Below, piece by piece: positions 1 through 5,161 of a stretch of 6,295 nucleotides of DNA; within the stretch, counting starts at the first letter, position 1; each line of letters starts with the position of its first letter. The translations under genes and the position numbers were made by a program. Under the pieces are notes generated by a model that saw only the letters and a program-made list of their open reading frames with translations, did no database searches and was not told where the DNA came from. Source of the DNA: JBLIOB01 sp047639575 (GTDB lineage Bacteria > Bacteroidota > Bacteroidia > Flavobacteriales_D > Parvicellaceae); assembly GCA_047639575.1 (NCBI GenBank), contig JBLIOB010000258.1:1-6295 (forward strand), written 5' to 3'.

Positions 1-261
1 GCTGATCATATTGATCCCAAATTCAAATATGAAATCCAAGTGATATCTTATACAGACCAAGACGCCTCTGTTGGTTACAACCAAAAACTATCTGAACGAA
101 GAGCAGCGGGGATAGTAGCGTTCTTGTATAACGATTATCCTTCCAATGTGATGATCAAGAAATTTTCTGGAAAGGGAATCCATCAAGATTTGTCATTGAG
201 TAAGGCAGAAAAAAGGTCAACACACATCACAATAAAAATGGTGCCGAGTATTGATAACTAA
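1..261 (+). CDS. C-terminal fragment of an OmpA-like peptidoglycan-binding protein
   Basis: This is the 3' end of a gene that begins before the window. The frame is open from base 1, and 86 residues are visible up to the TAA at 259-261. The text SYTDQDASVGYNQKLSERRA matches the core of the OmpA C-terminal domain: the aspartate of the usual GHTD strand, then N-x-x-LS-x-x-RA at the start of a helix. In this family the Asp and the Arg bind the diaminopimelate of peptidoglycan. The closing EKRSTHITIKM corresponds to the last strand (usually NRRVEI), so the domain sits at the very C-terminus. The protein probably anchors an outer-membrane structure to the cell wall. What lies N-terminal (beta-barrel, TPR/PD40 repeats or lipoprotein) cannot be seen. 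The GTG at 40 is an internal valine, not a start. Confidence 0.85.
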   Translation, partial: ADHIDPKFKYEIQVISYTDQDASVGYNQKLSERRAAGIVAFLYNDYPSNVMIKKFSGKGIHQDLSLSKAEKRSTHITIKMVPSIDN

Positions 262-283
262 GCCGACTGTTAATTCTTTTTCC

Positions 284-314
284 TTGTCAGTACACATTTG
301 GCGACCTACTTTTG
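284..314 (+). promoter_or_regulatory. Bacteroidota-type promoter for the transaldolase gene
   Basis: TTG at 284-286 and TACTTTTG at 307-314 are separated by exactly 20 nt. This fits the published Bacteroidota primary-sigma consensus of a TTG/TTTG element near -33 and TAnnTTTG near -7. Transcription would start around 318-322, giving a leader of roughly 50 nt before the ATG at 370. The ATG at 328 would have almost no leader, which is one reason to reject it as the start. Confidence 0.65.
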
Positions 315-369
315 AGCTATCAATATAATGCATCGTTCAGGCTTAACTAACGAAGTAAATCAATCGGAA

Positions 370-1026
370 ATGAAATTCTTTATAGACACAGCAAATCTTG
401 ATCAAATTAAAGAGGCACAAGACCTCGGAGTATTAGACGGAGTAACCACTAACCCTTCTCTTATGGCAAAAGAAGGAATTACAGGTGAAGCAAACATATT
501 AAAGCACTATGTGGATATTTGCAACATTGCGGACGGTGACATTAGCGCTGAAGTAATAGCTATTGACTATGACGGAATGATTAAGCAGGGCGAAGAACTT
601 GCTGCATTGCATCCGAATATCGTAGTTAAAATTCCTATGACGAAGGATGGTGTGAAGGCGCTTAAGTATTTTTCTGACAAAGGAATTAAAACAAATTGCA
701 CCTTAATCTTTTCAGCTGGTCAAGCATTACTTGCTGCTAAAGCTGGTGCGACATACGTATCTCCATTTGTAGGAAGATTAGATGATATTTCTGCTGATGG
801 AATGGGTTTAATTGCTCAGATCAGATTGATATATGATAATTATATGTACGACACAGAGATTCTTGCTGCATCTGTAAGACATCCTATGCATATTATAGAA
901 TGTGCTGAAATTGGAGCAGACGTAATGACCGGACCACTAAGTGCGATTCTTGCCCTGTTAAACCATCCATTAACAGATAGCGGTTTAGAAAAATTCTTAG
1001 CAGATTACGCGAAAGGAAACTCGTAA
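370..1026 (+). CDS. tal: Transaldolase, small single-domain (FSA/TalC-like) subfamily
   Basis: This cytoplasmic enzyme of the non-oxidative pentose phosphate pathway transfers a dihydroxyacetone unit between sugar phosphates through a Schiff base. The protein is 218 residues, normal for the small transaldolases. Visible motifs are FIDTAN at 4-9, GVTTNPS at 24-30, VVKIPMT at 85-91 with the Schiff-base Lys87, TNCTLIFS at 108-115 and SPFVGRLDD at 131-139. Residue 133 is Phe. True transaldolases carry Phe here, whereas E. coli fructose-6-phosphate aldolase carries Tyr, so transaldolase is the better call. The start at 370 gives the family's usual MKFFIDTAN opening. An in-frame ATG at 328 would add 14 residues unlike the family and lies too close to the predicted transcription start. 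The next gene begins directly after the stop codon. Confidence 0.93.
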   Translation: MKFFIDTANLDQIKEAQDLGVLDGVTTNPSLMAKEGITGEANILKHYVDICNIADGDISAEVIAIDYDGMIKQGEELAALHPNIVVKIPMTKDGVKALKYFSDKGIKTNCTLIFSAGQALLAAKAGATYVSPFVGRLDDISADGMGLIAQIRLIYDNYMYDTEILAASVRHPMHIIECAEIGADVMTGPLSAILALLNHPLTDSGLEKFLADYAKGNS

Positions 1027-1647
1027 ATGTTATTAGAAATCCGTCAGGAAAACCCTGACGACAGGCAAATAATGCAAGTGGTTGAATGTCTTCGAAAAGG
1101 AGGAATCGTTATTTACCCTACTGATTCTGTTTATAGTATCGGTTGTGATTTAAATAATAAAAGAGCCATTGAAAAAGTTGCCAAAATAAAGGGAATTAAG
1201 TTTAGGAAAGCACAATTCTCCCTGATCTGTTATGATTTGAGCAGCTTAGGAGACTACACTAAACAATTTTCGAGATCGGTATTTAAAGCAATGAACAAAG
1301 CTTTACCCGGTCCATTCACATTTATATTAAATGCGAGTAATAGAGTACCAAAATTGTTCGACTCAAATCGAAAGGAAATCGGAATAAGAATTCCGGATTG
1401 TGAAATTACTAGGCGGATTGTGCAAGAATTAGGAAACCCAATTGTTGCCACCTCTGTTCATGATGATGATGAGATTATCGAATACACCACAGATCCAGAA
1501 TTGATCTATGAGAAATTTCAAAATCTAGTCGATATTGTAATTGATGGAGGCTTTGGAAACAATGAGCCCTCAACTGTTGTTGATTGCACCAGAGACAAGA
1601 TAGAAATAGTGAGAGAAGGAATTGGAGATATTGATTTATTGTATTAA
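1027..1647 (+). CDS. yciO: YciO-type paralogue of threonylcarbamoyl-AMP synthase (TsaC/Sua5/YrdC fold)
   Basis: The 206 residues carry the YrdC/Sua5 fold throughout: GGIVIYPTDSVYSIGCD at 25-41, PGPFTFIL at 94-101, IGIRIP at 118-123, ATSVHD at 141-146, and STVVDCT with VREGIGD near the end. Length and wording follow E. coli YciO (also 206 aa, as I recall it) more closely than TsaC. The nucleotide-binding KxR and SxN motifs of TsaC/Sua5 are altered: Lys55-Gly-Ile57 in place of K-x-R, and Ser143-Val-His145 in place of S-x-N. Family work shows YciO does not replace TsaC in tRNA t6A synthesis, so its role is open, and an automatic label of threonylcarbamoyl-AMP synthase would be doubtful. The ATG abuts the tal stop (TAAATG), with AAAGGAAA upstream inside tal, so the two genes are almost certainly co-transcribed and translationally coupled. 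Confidence 0.85.
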   Translation: MLLEIRQENPDDRQIMQVVECLRKGGIVIYPTDSVYSIGCDLNNKRAIEKVAKIKGIKFRKAQFSLICYDLSSLGDYTKQFSRSVFKAMNKALPGPFTFILNASNRVPKLFDSNRKEIGIRIPDCEITRRIVQELGNPIVATSVHDDDEIIEYTTDPELIYEKFQNLVDIVIDGGFGNNEPSTVVDCTRDKIEIVREGIGDIDLLY

Positions 1648-1718
1648 TTTAAAAACACTCAACTTCTCGGTATTATAGTTGATTTATATAAGACGAGAAA
1701 GACAAACATTTACACCCT

Positions 1719-1913
1719 ATGAAGTTAGACCATCACGATTTTAGAATGAGCATGGGAATGTTCAAGTTAACTCCAGATCAAATTACCGAATTCGCTAAAT
1801 GGCTTGAGTTACAAGGTGAGAACGTAAAAGAGTTCATGAATAAGGAAATGATTTTCAAAAGAGAAATGCACTCAAAGTATGCTTCCGAAGCAACTATAGA
1901 AGAAGCATTATAA
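1719..1913 (+). CDS. Small hypothetical protein, 64 aa
   Basis: I do not recognise this protein. It is soluble and mixed-charge, with no membrane segment or signal peptide. The N-terminus is rich in Met, His and Phe (KLDHHDFRMSMGMFKL). From residue 18 on (TPDQITEFAKWLELQGENVK and beyond) the sequence suits two amphipathic helices. It begins 71 nt after the YciO-type gene on the same strand and could belong to that transcript. A one-mismatch -7 match (TATAGTTG, 1674-1681) lies upstream without a partner element, so a separate promoter is not shown. Support for a real gene: an ATG start, no competing frame, a protein-like composition, and a position that fills the space before a convergent terminator. 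A DNA-binding or regulatory role is possible but nothing shows it. Confidence 0.6.
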   Translation: MKLDHHDFRMSMGMFKLTPDQITEFAKWLELQGENVKEFMNKEMIFKREMHSKYASEATIEEAL

Positions 1914-1936
1914 ATAACAACTTCAAATTCTCGCAC

Positions 1937-1969
1937 AAAAAAAAGCCTCTCTCGAATTCGAAAAAGGCT
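1937..1969 (-). terminator. Rho-independent terminator of the acidic-protein gene
   Basis: Read on the minus strand, bases 1969 to 1944 can fold into a 12-bp stem around an AATTC-like tip: AGCC pairs with GGCT, and the inner pairs are U-A or U-G. Seven or more T residues follow at once (complement of 1937-1943). It starts 27 nt past the stop codon of the minus-strand gene. Read on the plus strand, the two wobble pairs become C-A mismatches and no T-tract follows, so it is mainly directional. Transcripts arriving from the left may instead use the small hairpin at 1973-1989. Confidence 0.8.
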
Positions 1970-1972
1970 ATC

Positions 1973-1989
1973 AACATCTTGGATGTTTT
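1973..1989 (+). terminator. Possible weak plus-strand terminator hairpin
   Basis: AACATC (1973-1978) and GATGTT (1982-1987) form a perfect 6-bp stem with a 3-nt loop. The run of T spans 1986-1989, half of it inside the stem. The position suits the end of the tal, yciO and small-gene transcript facing the convergent gene. The stem is short and AT-rich and the T-tract is brief, so activity is uncertain. Confidence 0.3.
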
Positions 1990-1995
1990 AATGTT

Positions 1996-2406
1996 CTAAT
2001 ATTCCATTAACGCATTTCTGTAACCAATTAAATCTTCTCGATTCATTTTGTTTTCATCACAGTTCGTCATAATAGAAAGTAGATAGTCTAGGCTTTCTCT
2101 TTTTTCTTCAAAGTCCATCTCCACTACTTCTGGTTCTTCTTCTGGTTCTTCTTCAACTAGAGTCTCTTCCAATTCCGTTTCTTCTACTTCTTCTATCTCT
2201 TCAGGAATTCTAATGTTGAATGATCCGTTTTCAGTAATATGCTCATACGCTAACCGAATGACTTTAGTAAGACTTGGGTCTTCTTCAGTAATGGCAAACG
2301 GTCTGAGATTTTTCAAATCTTCAACTATTGTTTCCGTAACTATCCCTGACTTTGTCAGGTCCTTTTTCATCTTATCAATAATTGATAAAGCTTCTGAGCT
2401 CTTCAT
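1996..2406 (-). CDS. Hypothetical acidic protein, 136 aa
   Basis: I do not recognise a named family. Three parts can be seen. Residues 1-66 look like a small folded domain with helices (SSEALSIIDKMKKDLTK) and an ITENGSFNIRIP stretch. Residues 69-104 form a linker with 21 Glu/Asp in 36 positions, including EEEPEEEPE. Residues 105-136 form a second helical part (LDYLLSIMTN, then REDLIGYRNALMEY). There is no signal peptide or membrane segment, so it is probably cytosolic. The gene has its own promoter (2426-2456) and its own strong terminator, making it a single-gene transcript with a leader of about 13 nt. A plus-strand frame crossing this region (2213-2464) is rejected as a shadow. A protein- or metal-binding role for the acidic linker is only a guess. 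Confidence 0.75.
   Translation of the reverse strand: MKSSEALSIIDKMKKDLTKSGIVTETIVEDLKNLRPFAITEEDPSLTKVIRLAYEHITENGSFNIRIPEEIEEVEETELEETLVEEEPEEEPEVVEMDFEEKRESLDYLLSIMTNCDENKMNREDLIGYRNALMEY
2128..2154. repeat. Short tandem repeat, 12-bp unit, in the acidic linker
   Basis: The unit TTCTGGTTCTTC occurs twice in perfect tandem (2128-2139 and 2140-2151) and continues 3 bp into a third. It encodes EEEP-EEEP on the minus strand. Because the unit is a multiple of three, gain or loss of a copy would keep the frame. Confidence 0.75.
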
Positions 2407-2425
2407 ACTTTTAATTTTACGAGAC

Positions 2426-2456
2426 CAAAAATATCTCTTACAATCGAGATACTCAA
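2426..2456 (-). promoter_or_regulatory. Bacteroidota-type promoter of the acidic-protein gene, with palindromic spacer
   Basis: On the minus strand, TTG (complement of 2454-2456) is followed after exactly 20 nt by TATTTTTG (complement of 2426-2433), a full match to TAnnTTTG. The ATG ends at 2406, leaving a leader of about 13 nt. The spacer is almost filled by a perfect inverted repeat, TATCTC-N8-GAGATA at 2432-2451. It is a candidate operator, although a 6-bp repeat in AT-rich DNA can arise by chance. Confidence 0.65.
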
Positions 2457-2522
2457 TTGTTTAATGATAAATCTTACTATTTATTTTACAATTCATGCAT
2501 ATTTTGGGCTTAAATTCGCAGA

Positions 2523-2915
2523 ATGAACGAAAATCATCAAGCACTCATCGACCATTGCATGGATACTGCGACCGAAATGTTAATCATGAACGGGGAATTT
2601 CACCCTTTTGGAGCATTTATTGGAGAAACTGGAAGAGTTCATCCGATGGGAATTGAGATCGAATTAAAAAAAATTCCCAATAATGGCCAAATCGTAAAGA
2701 AGTTGCACACGTTGGCTGTAACTGAGAAAATGGCAGAATATGTCGTTTGTTATGAAGTAAGCCTACAACTAGAGAAAAACAAAGATCCACAAGACGCAAT
2801 TTGTGCTGAATGTTCTAACAAAAGTGTTCCGAAGATTTACCTACCATACTCCAAATCAATAGATGATAATCAAGAAGAACTTGTTGAATTTGACGAAAAA
2901 TTTGCAGTGAAGTAA
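2523..2915 (+). CDS. Uncharacterised protein, 130 aa, with FHPFG motif
   Basis: This is a cytosolic protein with no signal peptide or membrane segment. The N-terminal helix (ALIDHCMDTATEMLIMNGE, residues 7-25) leads into FHPFGAFIGETG at 26-37. The C-terminal half has a DAI segment at 91-93, CAEC at 94-97 and a YLPYS strand at 106-110. The order 'helix, GEF-PFGA, DG-like turn, DAI..., PY' resembles, from memory, a widespread uncharacterised family of about 120-150 residues. I cannot give it a name or function. CxxC at 94-97 could bind metal or be redox-active, but such a motif can also be incidental. The stop overlaps the ATG of the TfoX-domain gene (TAATG), so the two are translated together and perhaps act together. 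No clear promoter was found; TATTTTGG at 2500-2507 is a one-mismatch -7 match lacking a -33 partner. Confidence 0.8.
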   Translation: MNENHQALIDHCMDTATEMLIMNGEFHPFGAFIGETGRVHPMGIEIELKKIPNNGQIVKKLHTLAVTEKMAEYVVCYEVSLQLEKNKDPQDAICAECSNKSVPKIYLPYSKSIDDNQEELVEFDEKFAVK

Positions 2916-3241
2916 TGCCTTTCAATGAAGACATAGCGGCAAGATTAAAATCAGCAACAACTGGAATACCAGATATGGTTGAGAAAAGAATGTTTGGTGG
3001 CGTATGCTTTATGTATCTGAACAAGATGGCAGTAGGAGTGGTGAAAAATGATTTAATGGTTCGAGTGATCGGTGAGAAAATGGACGAGCAGTTGGAAAAG
3101 GAATTTGTCCGACCGATGGACTTTACAAAGAAACCAATGAAGGAATTCATTTATGTTTCTGCAGAAGGTTTTGAATCTGAATTTGATCTTCAGCGATGGA
3201 TTGAGCTCGGTATCGAGCATGCTACCACCGCTGCTCTTTAG
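2915..3241 (+). CDS. TfoX N-terminal-domain protein
   Basis: This is a stand-alone TfoX N-terminal domain, 108 residues. The typical text is present: VEKRMFGGVCFMYLNKMAVGVV at 22-43, a DLMVR strand at 46-50, then PMDFTKKPMKEFIYVS around the central sheet, and a closing helix (LQRWIELGIEHA). Full-length TfoX/Sxy of gammaproteobacteria, which switches on competence genes, also has a C-terminal domain. That part is absent here, as in most Bacteroidota homologues, so a competence role should not be assumed. The start overlaps the preceding stop by one base (TAATG), giving tight coupling. The 3' end runs 20 nt into the convergent transglutaminase-like gene. A 7-bp hairpin (CTCTTTA-GAAT-TAAAGAG, 3234-3251) covers the stop codon but has no T-tract. 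Confidence 0.88.
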   Translation: MPFNEDIAARLKSATTGIPDMVEKRMFGGVCFMYLNKMAVGVVKNDLMVRVIGEKMDEQLEKEFVRPMDFTKKPMKEFIYVSAEGFESEFDLQRWIELGIEHATTAAL

Positions 3242-4271
3242 AATTAAAGAGTTCTAAGTATAAACGTTCCTTTTTATAAGTAACACACACCCCTACTATT
3301 TGAGTTGATTTGACTGTATAGTTCAAACTATGCAAGTTTTTCTGTAACTCAAAATCCGTCCATCGATCTCCTTTTAATTCATGAATCTGAATTTTAACTG
3401 CGGAATCTGAACGAATTATAAATTCATAAGTCGAGTCTTTTTCTAGTTTATTAAATACTGGCGAAATCAAAACCTCACAGTCGTATTGAGGAAAGTAATC
3501 CGCTACAGGCTCATTACTATTCCTGAGACAAACTAAAATGGAATCATAATTTTGATGAGAATGAAAAGCACTTGGATTCATGGCCGGCAGTTGTGCGTAC
3601 TCCTCTTCATTTAAAGGCTGTTTAAGTAACTGCCAGTTCGTATCTACTGGGAAATGTGTGGGTGCAAATTGAGCCGGTTTTGGACAAAACCATTGTTCAT
3701 CAAATTTTGTATAGCTAGCCGTTTTACCATCTTCATTATCACTATAACCTTGTCCCCAGGTAAAATCAATTAATTGCCAAACTCCATCTATTGATACGGC
3801 ATTCCATATGTGACCATTTTTCTCAAACGGTCTTCCAGGGTTATAGGCTAAGCCTTTTGAATATCCTGTAATTGATTTCATTTTCAATCCCATTCGATCC
3901 GCTAAGGCCATAGCAACTGCAGAGAAACCAGTACACACAGATTTCTTGGTAGAAAGTACTTCTTCGGGGGATGGATTCGTCAACATTTGCTGATCGAATA
4001 ATGCTGCATCATATTTAATATTAGAAGCTAACCAAGTGAAGATCGCTCTACTTTTTCCTTGATCACTTAATCCTATTTCCGCCAGTTTTAATGCAAGTAC
4101 ATCTAATATACGGCCATCTTCCGCTGCTAAGTTTCGAGTTAAACTGTCGATCTCTTGGTAAGAAGGTGTCTCAATATACGAATCTGCTCCAGCAACAACC
4201 ACATCACTTTGCTCGATTTCAGCGCATGCTGCTAAAACTATAATTAAAGAAAATAGGAGTAGGTTTCGCAT
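3222..4271 (-). CDS. Transglutaminase-like lipoprotein, 349 aa
   Basis: The N-terminus is a lipoprotein signal: MRN, a hydrophobic run, and the lipobox LAAC with the acylated Cys at 16. The protein is therefore exported and membrane-anchored. The transglutaminase-like core follows at about 70-175. The catalytic triad is visible as Cys113 in SVCTGFSAVA, His154 in NGHIWNAV and Asp169 in QLIDFTWG, the order of papain-like transglutaminase/protease folds, and all three residues are intact. The sequence CTGFSAVAMALADRMGL is typical of bacterial members and of the animal kyphoscoliosis-peptidase type. The rest (about 230-349) looks beta-rich and ends without a further recognised domain. It probably cuts or crosslinks a protein or peptide substrate in the envelope, but the substrate cannot be deduced. 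The ATG at 4269-4271 gives the signal peptide directly. The 3' end overlaps the TfoX-domain gene by 20 nt. Confidence 0.9.
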   Translation of the reverse strand: MRNLLLFSLIIVLAACAEIEQSDVVVAGADSYIETPSYQEIDSLTRNLAAEDGRILDVLALKLAEIGLSDQGKSRAIFTWLASNIKYDAALFDQQMLTNPSPEEVLSTKKSVCTGFSAVAMALADRMGLKMKSITGYSKGLAYNPGRPFEKNGHIWNAVSIDGVWQLIDFTWGQGYSDNEDGKTASYTKFDEQWFCPKPAQFAPTHFPVDTNWQLLKQPLNEEEYAQLPAMNPSAFHSHQNYDSILVCLRNSNEPVADYFPQYDCEVLISPVFNKLEKDSTYEFIIRSDSAVKIQIHELKGDRWTDFELQKNLHSLNYTVKSTQIVGVCVTYKKERLYLELFNSKEQRW

Positions 4272-4346
4272 TGATATAGATACGATGCATAAATGTCAAA
4301 TAATTCACAATGCAATGCCAAGATTAATTTCATTCTAAATAAATTA

Positions 4347-4364
4347 CGCAACTATTTGGTTGCG
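4347..4364. promoter_or_regulatory. Candidate ArsR operator, upstream copy
   Basis: CGCAAC (4347-4352) and GTTGCG (4359-4364) form a perfect inverted repeat around a 6-nt spacer. The spacer TATTTG contains TTTG at 4355-4358, the likely -33 element. A protein bound here would cover that element. The same core, GCAAC-N6-GTTGC, recurs 39 bp downstream. Confidence 0.55.
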
Positions 4365-4387
4365 CTTAGGTGATTTAACTACTTTAG
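4355..4387 (+). promoter_or_regulatory. Probable promoter of the SRPBCC-ArsR unit
   Basis: TTTG at 4355-4358 and TACTTTAG at 4380-4387 lie 21 nt apart. The latter is a one-mismatch match to the Bacteroidota -7 element TAnnTTTG. The start would be near 4392-4396, about 25 nt before the ATG at 4420. The flanking inverted repeats overlap both elements. The match is weaker than those at 284-314 and 2426-2456. Confidence 0.45.
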
Positions 4388-4402
4388 CAACTCAATCGTT
4401 GC
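4387..4402. promoter_or_regulatory. Candidate ArsR operator, downstream copy
   Basis: GCAAC (4387-4391) and GTTGC (4398-4402) form a perfect inverted repeat with a 6-nt spacer TCAATC. It has the same half-sites and spacing as the copy at 4347-4364. It begins on the last base of the -7 element and covers the expected transcription start, so binding would block initiation. Confidence 0.55.
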
Positions 4403-4419
4403 ATAATGTGGCGCAAATT

Positions 4420-4848
4420 ATGAAAGACTCAATTATTAAAGAAGCGATGTTCAATCATCCAATTGAAACGGTTTGGAAAGCAATTTCCCAAGCAAATGAA
4501 ATTTCAACATGGTTTATTCAAGCTGACTTCAAGCCAGAAAAAGGCTATAAATACACATTTACGGCAAGTGAAGAGAAAGGTTGCTTAACCATTACTGGAG
4601 AAGTGTTAGAAGCAAGTCCATATGTATTAACTTATACATGGGTAGTACAAGACAGCGATACTATTACAACGGTTAAATGGCTCCTTGCACCTAAAGATGG
4701 ACAAACTTCTTTGCAATTAGAGCATTCTGGAATATCAGATTATCCAGGTGAATCTGCAGTGGCATTTTTCGAAAGTTTCAATGGTGGTTGGGATGATTGC
4801 GTTTCTCAACTTTCAAAATATTTGATAAAAGAAGTTCATGCAGCTTAA
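4420..4848 (+). CDS. SRPBCC/AHSA1-domain protein
   Basis: This cytosolic protein of 142 residues has the START-like (SRPBCC) fold of the AHSA1 family, a helix-grip fold with a hydrophobic ligand cavity. Typical text is present: FNHPIETVWKAISQANEISTWF at 11-32, LEASPYVLTYTWVV at 63-76, LQLEHSG at 98-104 and GGWDDCVSQLSKYL at 122-135. Despite the family name (activator of Hsp90 ATPase), stand-alone bacterial members are not shown to act on Hsp90; small-molecule binding is usually proposed. The ATG at 4420 is chosen because the family pattern begins just after it. An in-frame TTG at 4360 lies inside the upstream operator and before the likely transcription start. The ArsR gene overlaps the last 11 nt. 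SRPBCC-ArsR pairs are common in bacteria, often with the regulator first; here the order is reversed. Confidence 0.9.
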   Translation: MKDSIIKEAMFNHPIETVWKAISQANEISTWFIQADFKPEKGYKYTFTASEEKGCLTITGEVLEASPYVLTYTWVVQDSDTITTVKWLLAPKDGQTSLQLEHSGISDYPGESAVAFFESFNGGWDDCVSQLSKYLIKEVHAA

Positions 4849-5161
4849 TATCAACAGAATTTTTAAAGCAATAGCGGATCCAAAGCGTAGAGAGATCTTT
4901 CATGCGTTGGTGATCGCATCCGCTGCGATGCCGATAACTCAAATTTCAGCACAATTTGATATTAGCAGACAAGGAGTAACTAAACATATTAAAACATTGG
5001 AAAGCGCTGGACTAGTTTCTATCAAAAAAGATGGAAGAGAATCTGTTTGTTATGCGAATGCGCAACCGTTAAAAGAAGTAAACAAGTGGCTGAAGTTTTA
5101 TGAAATTTTCTGGGACGACAAACTGAAAGACCTTGGTGATTTCCTAGATAACAAATCCTAA
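4838..5161 (+). CDS. ArsR-family winged-helix transcriptional repressor
   Basis: This small winged-helix DNA-binding protein has 107 residues. Residues 1-25 (FKAIADPKRREIFHAL) are the standard ArsR opening. The helix-turn-helix is PITQISAQFDISRQGVTKHIKTLESAGLV at 32-60, with the recognition helix near 43-54. The wing is SIKKDGRESVCYAN at 61-74. The C-terminus (VNKWLKFYEIFWDDKLKDL, about 81-99) matches the subgroup paired with SRPBCC proteins. Metal sensing is unlikely: the ELCVC box of arsenic sensors is absent and Cys71 is the only cysteine. The trigger may be a small ligand or the SRPBCC protein's ligand, which is inference. Its gene overlaps the SRPBCC gene by 11 nt, so both come from one transcript, and the GCAAC-N6-GTTGC pair upstream suggests autorepression. 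Its last 4 nt overlap the convergent GH3 gene. Confidence 0.92.
   Translation: MQLNINRIFKAIADPKRREIFHALVIASAAMPITQISAQFDISRQGVTKHIKTLESAGLVSIKKDGRESVCYANAQPLKEVNKWLKFYEIFWDDKLKDLGDFLDNKS

Noticed and set aside
328..369. Upstream in-frame ATG extending the transaldolase by 14 residues
   Set aside because: The extension does not resemble the family, whose proteins begin MKFF-DTAN, and the ATG would lie only a few bases after the predicted transcription start.
2213..2464. Plus-strand 83-residue frame across the acidic-protein gene
   Set aside because: It lies antisense to a gene with its own promoter and terminator, and it runs through that promoter. Its translation looks like a shadow.
2815..3150. 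Minus-strand 111-residue frame opposite the FHPFG and TfoX-domain genes
   Set aside because: It lies opposite a recognised TfoX domain and has no family resemblance.
2915..3241. TfoX-domain gene as a sign of a natural-competence system
   Set aside because: Only the N-terminal domain is present and no com or pil genes are in the window. Stand-alone TfoX-N proteins are common without any known competence role.
4360..4419. TTG start adding 20 residues to the SRPBCC protein
   Set aside because: The TTG lies in the right arm of the upstream inverted repeat and before the likely transcription start. The domain begins right after the ATG at 4420.
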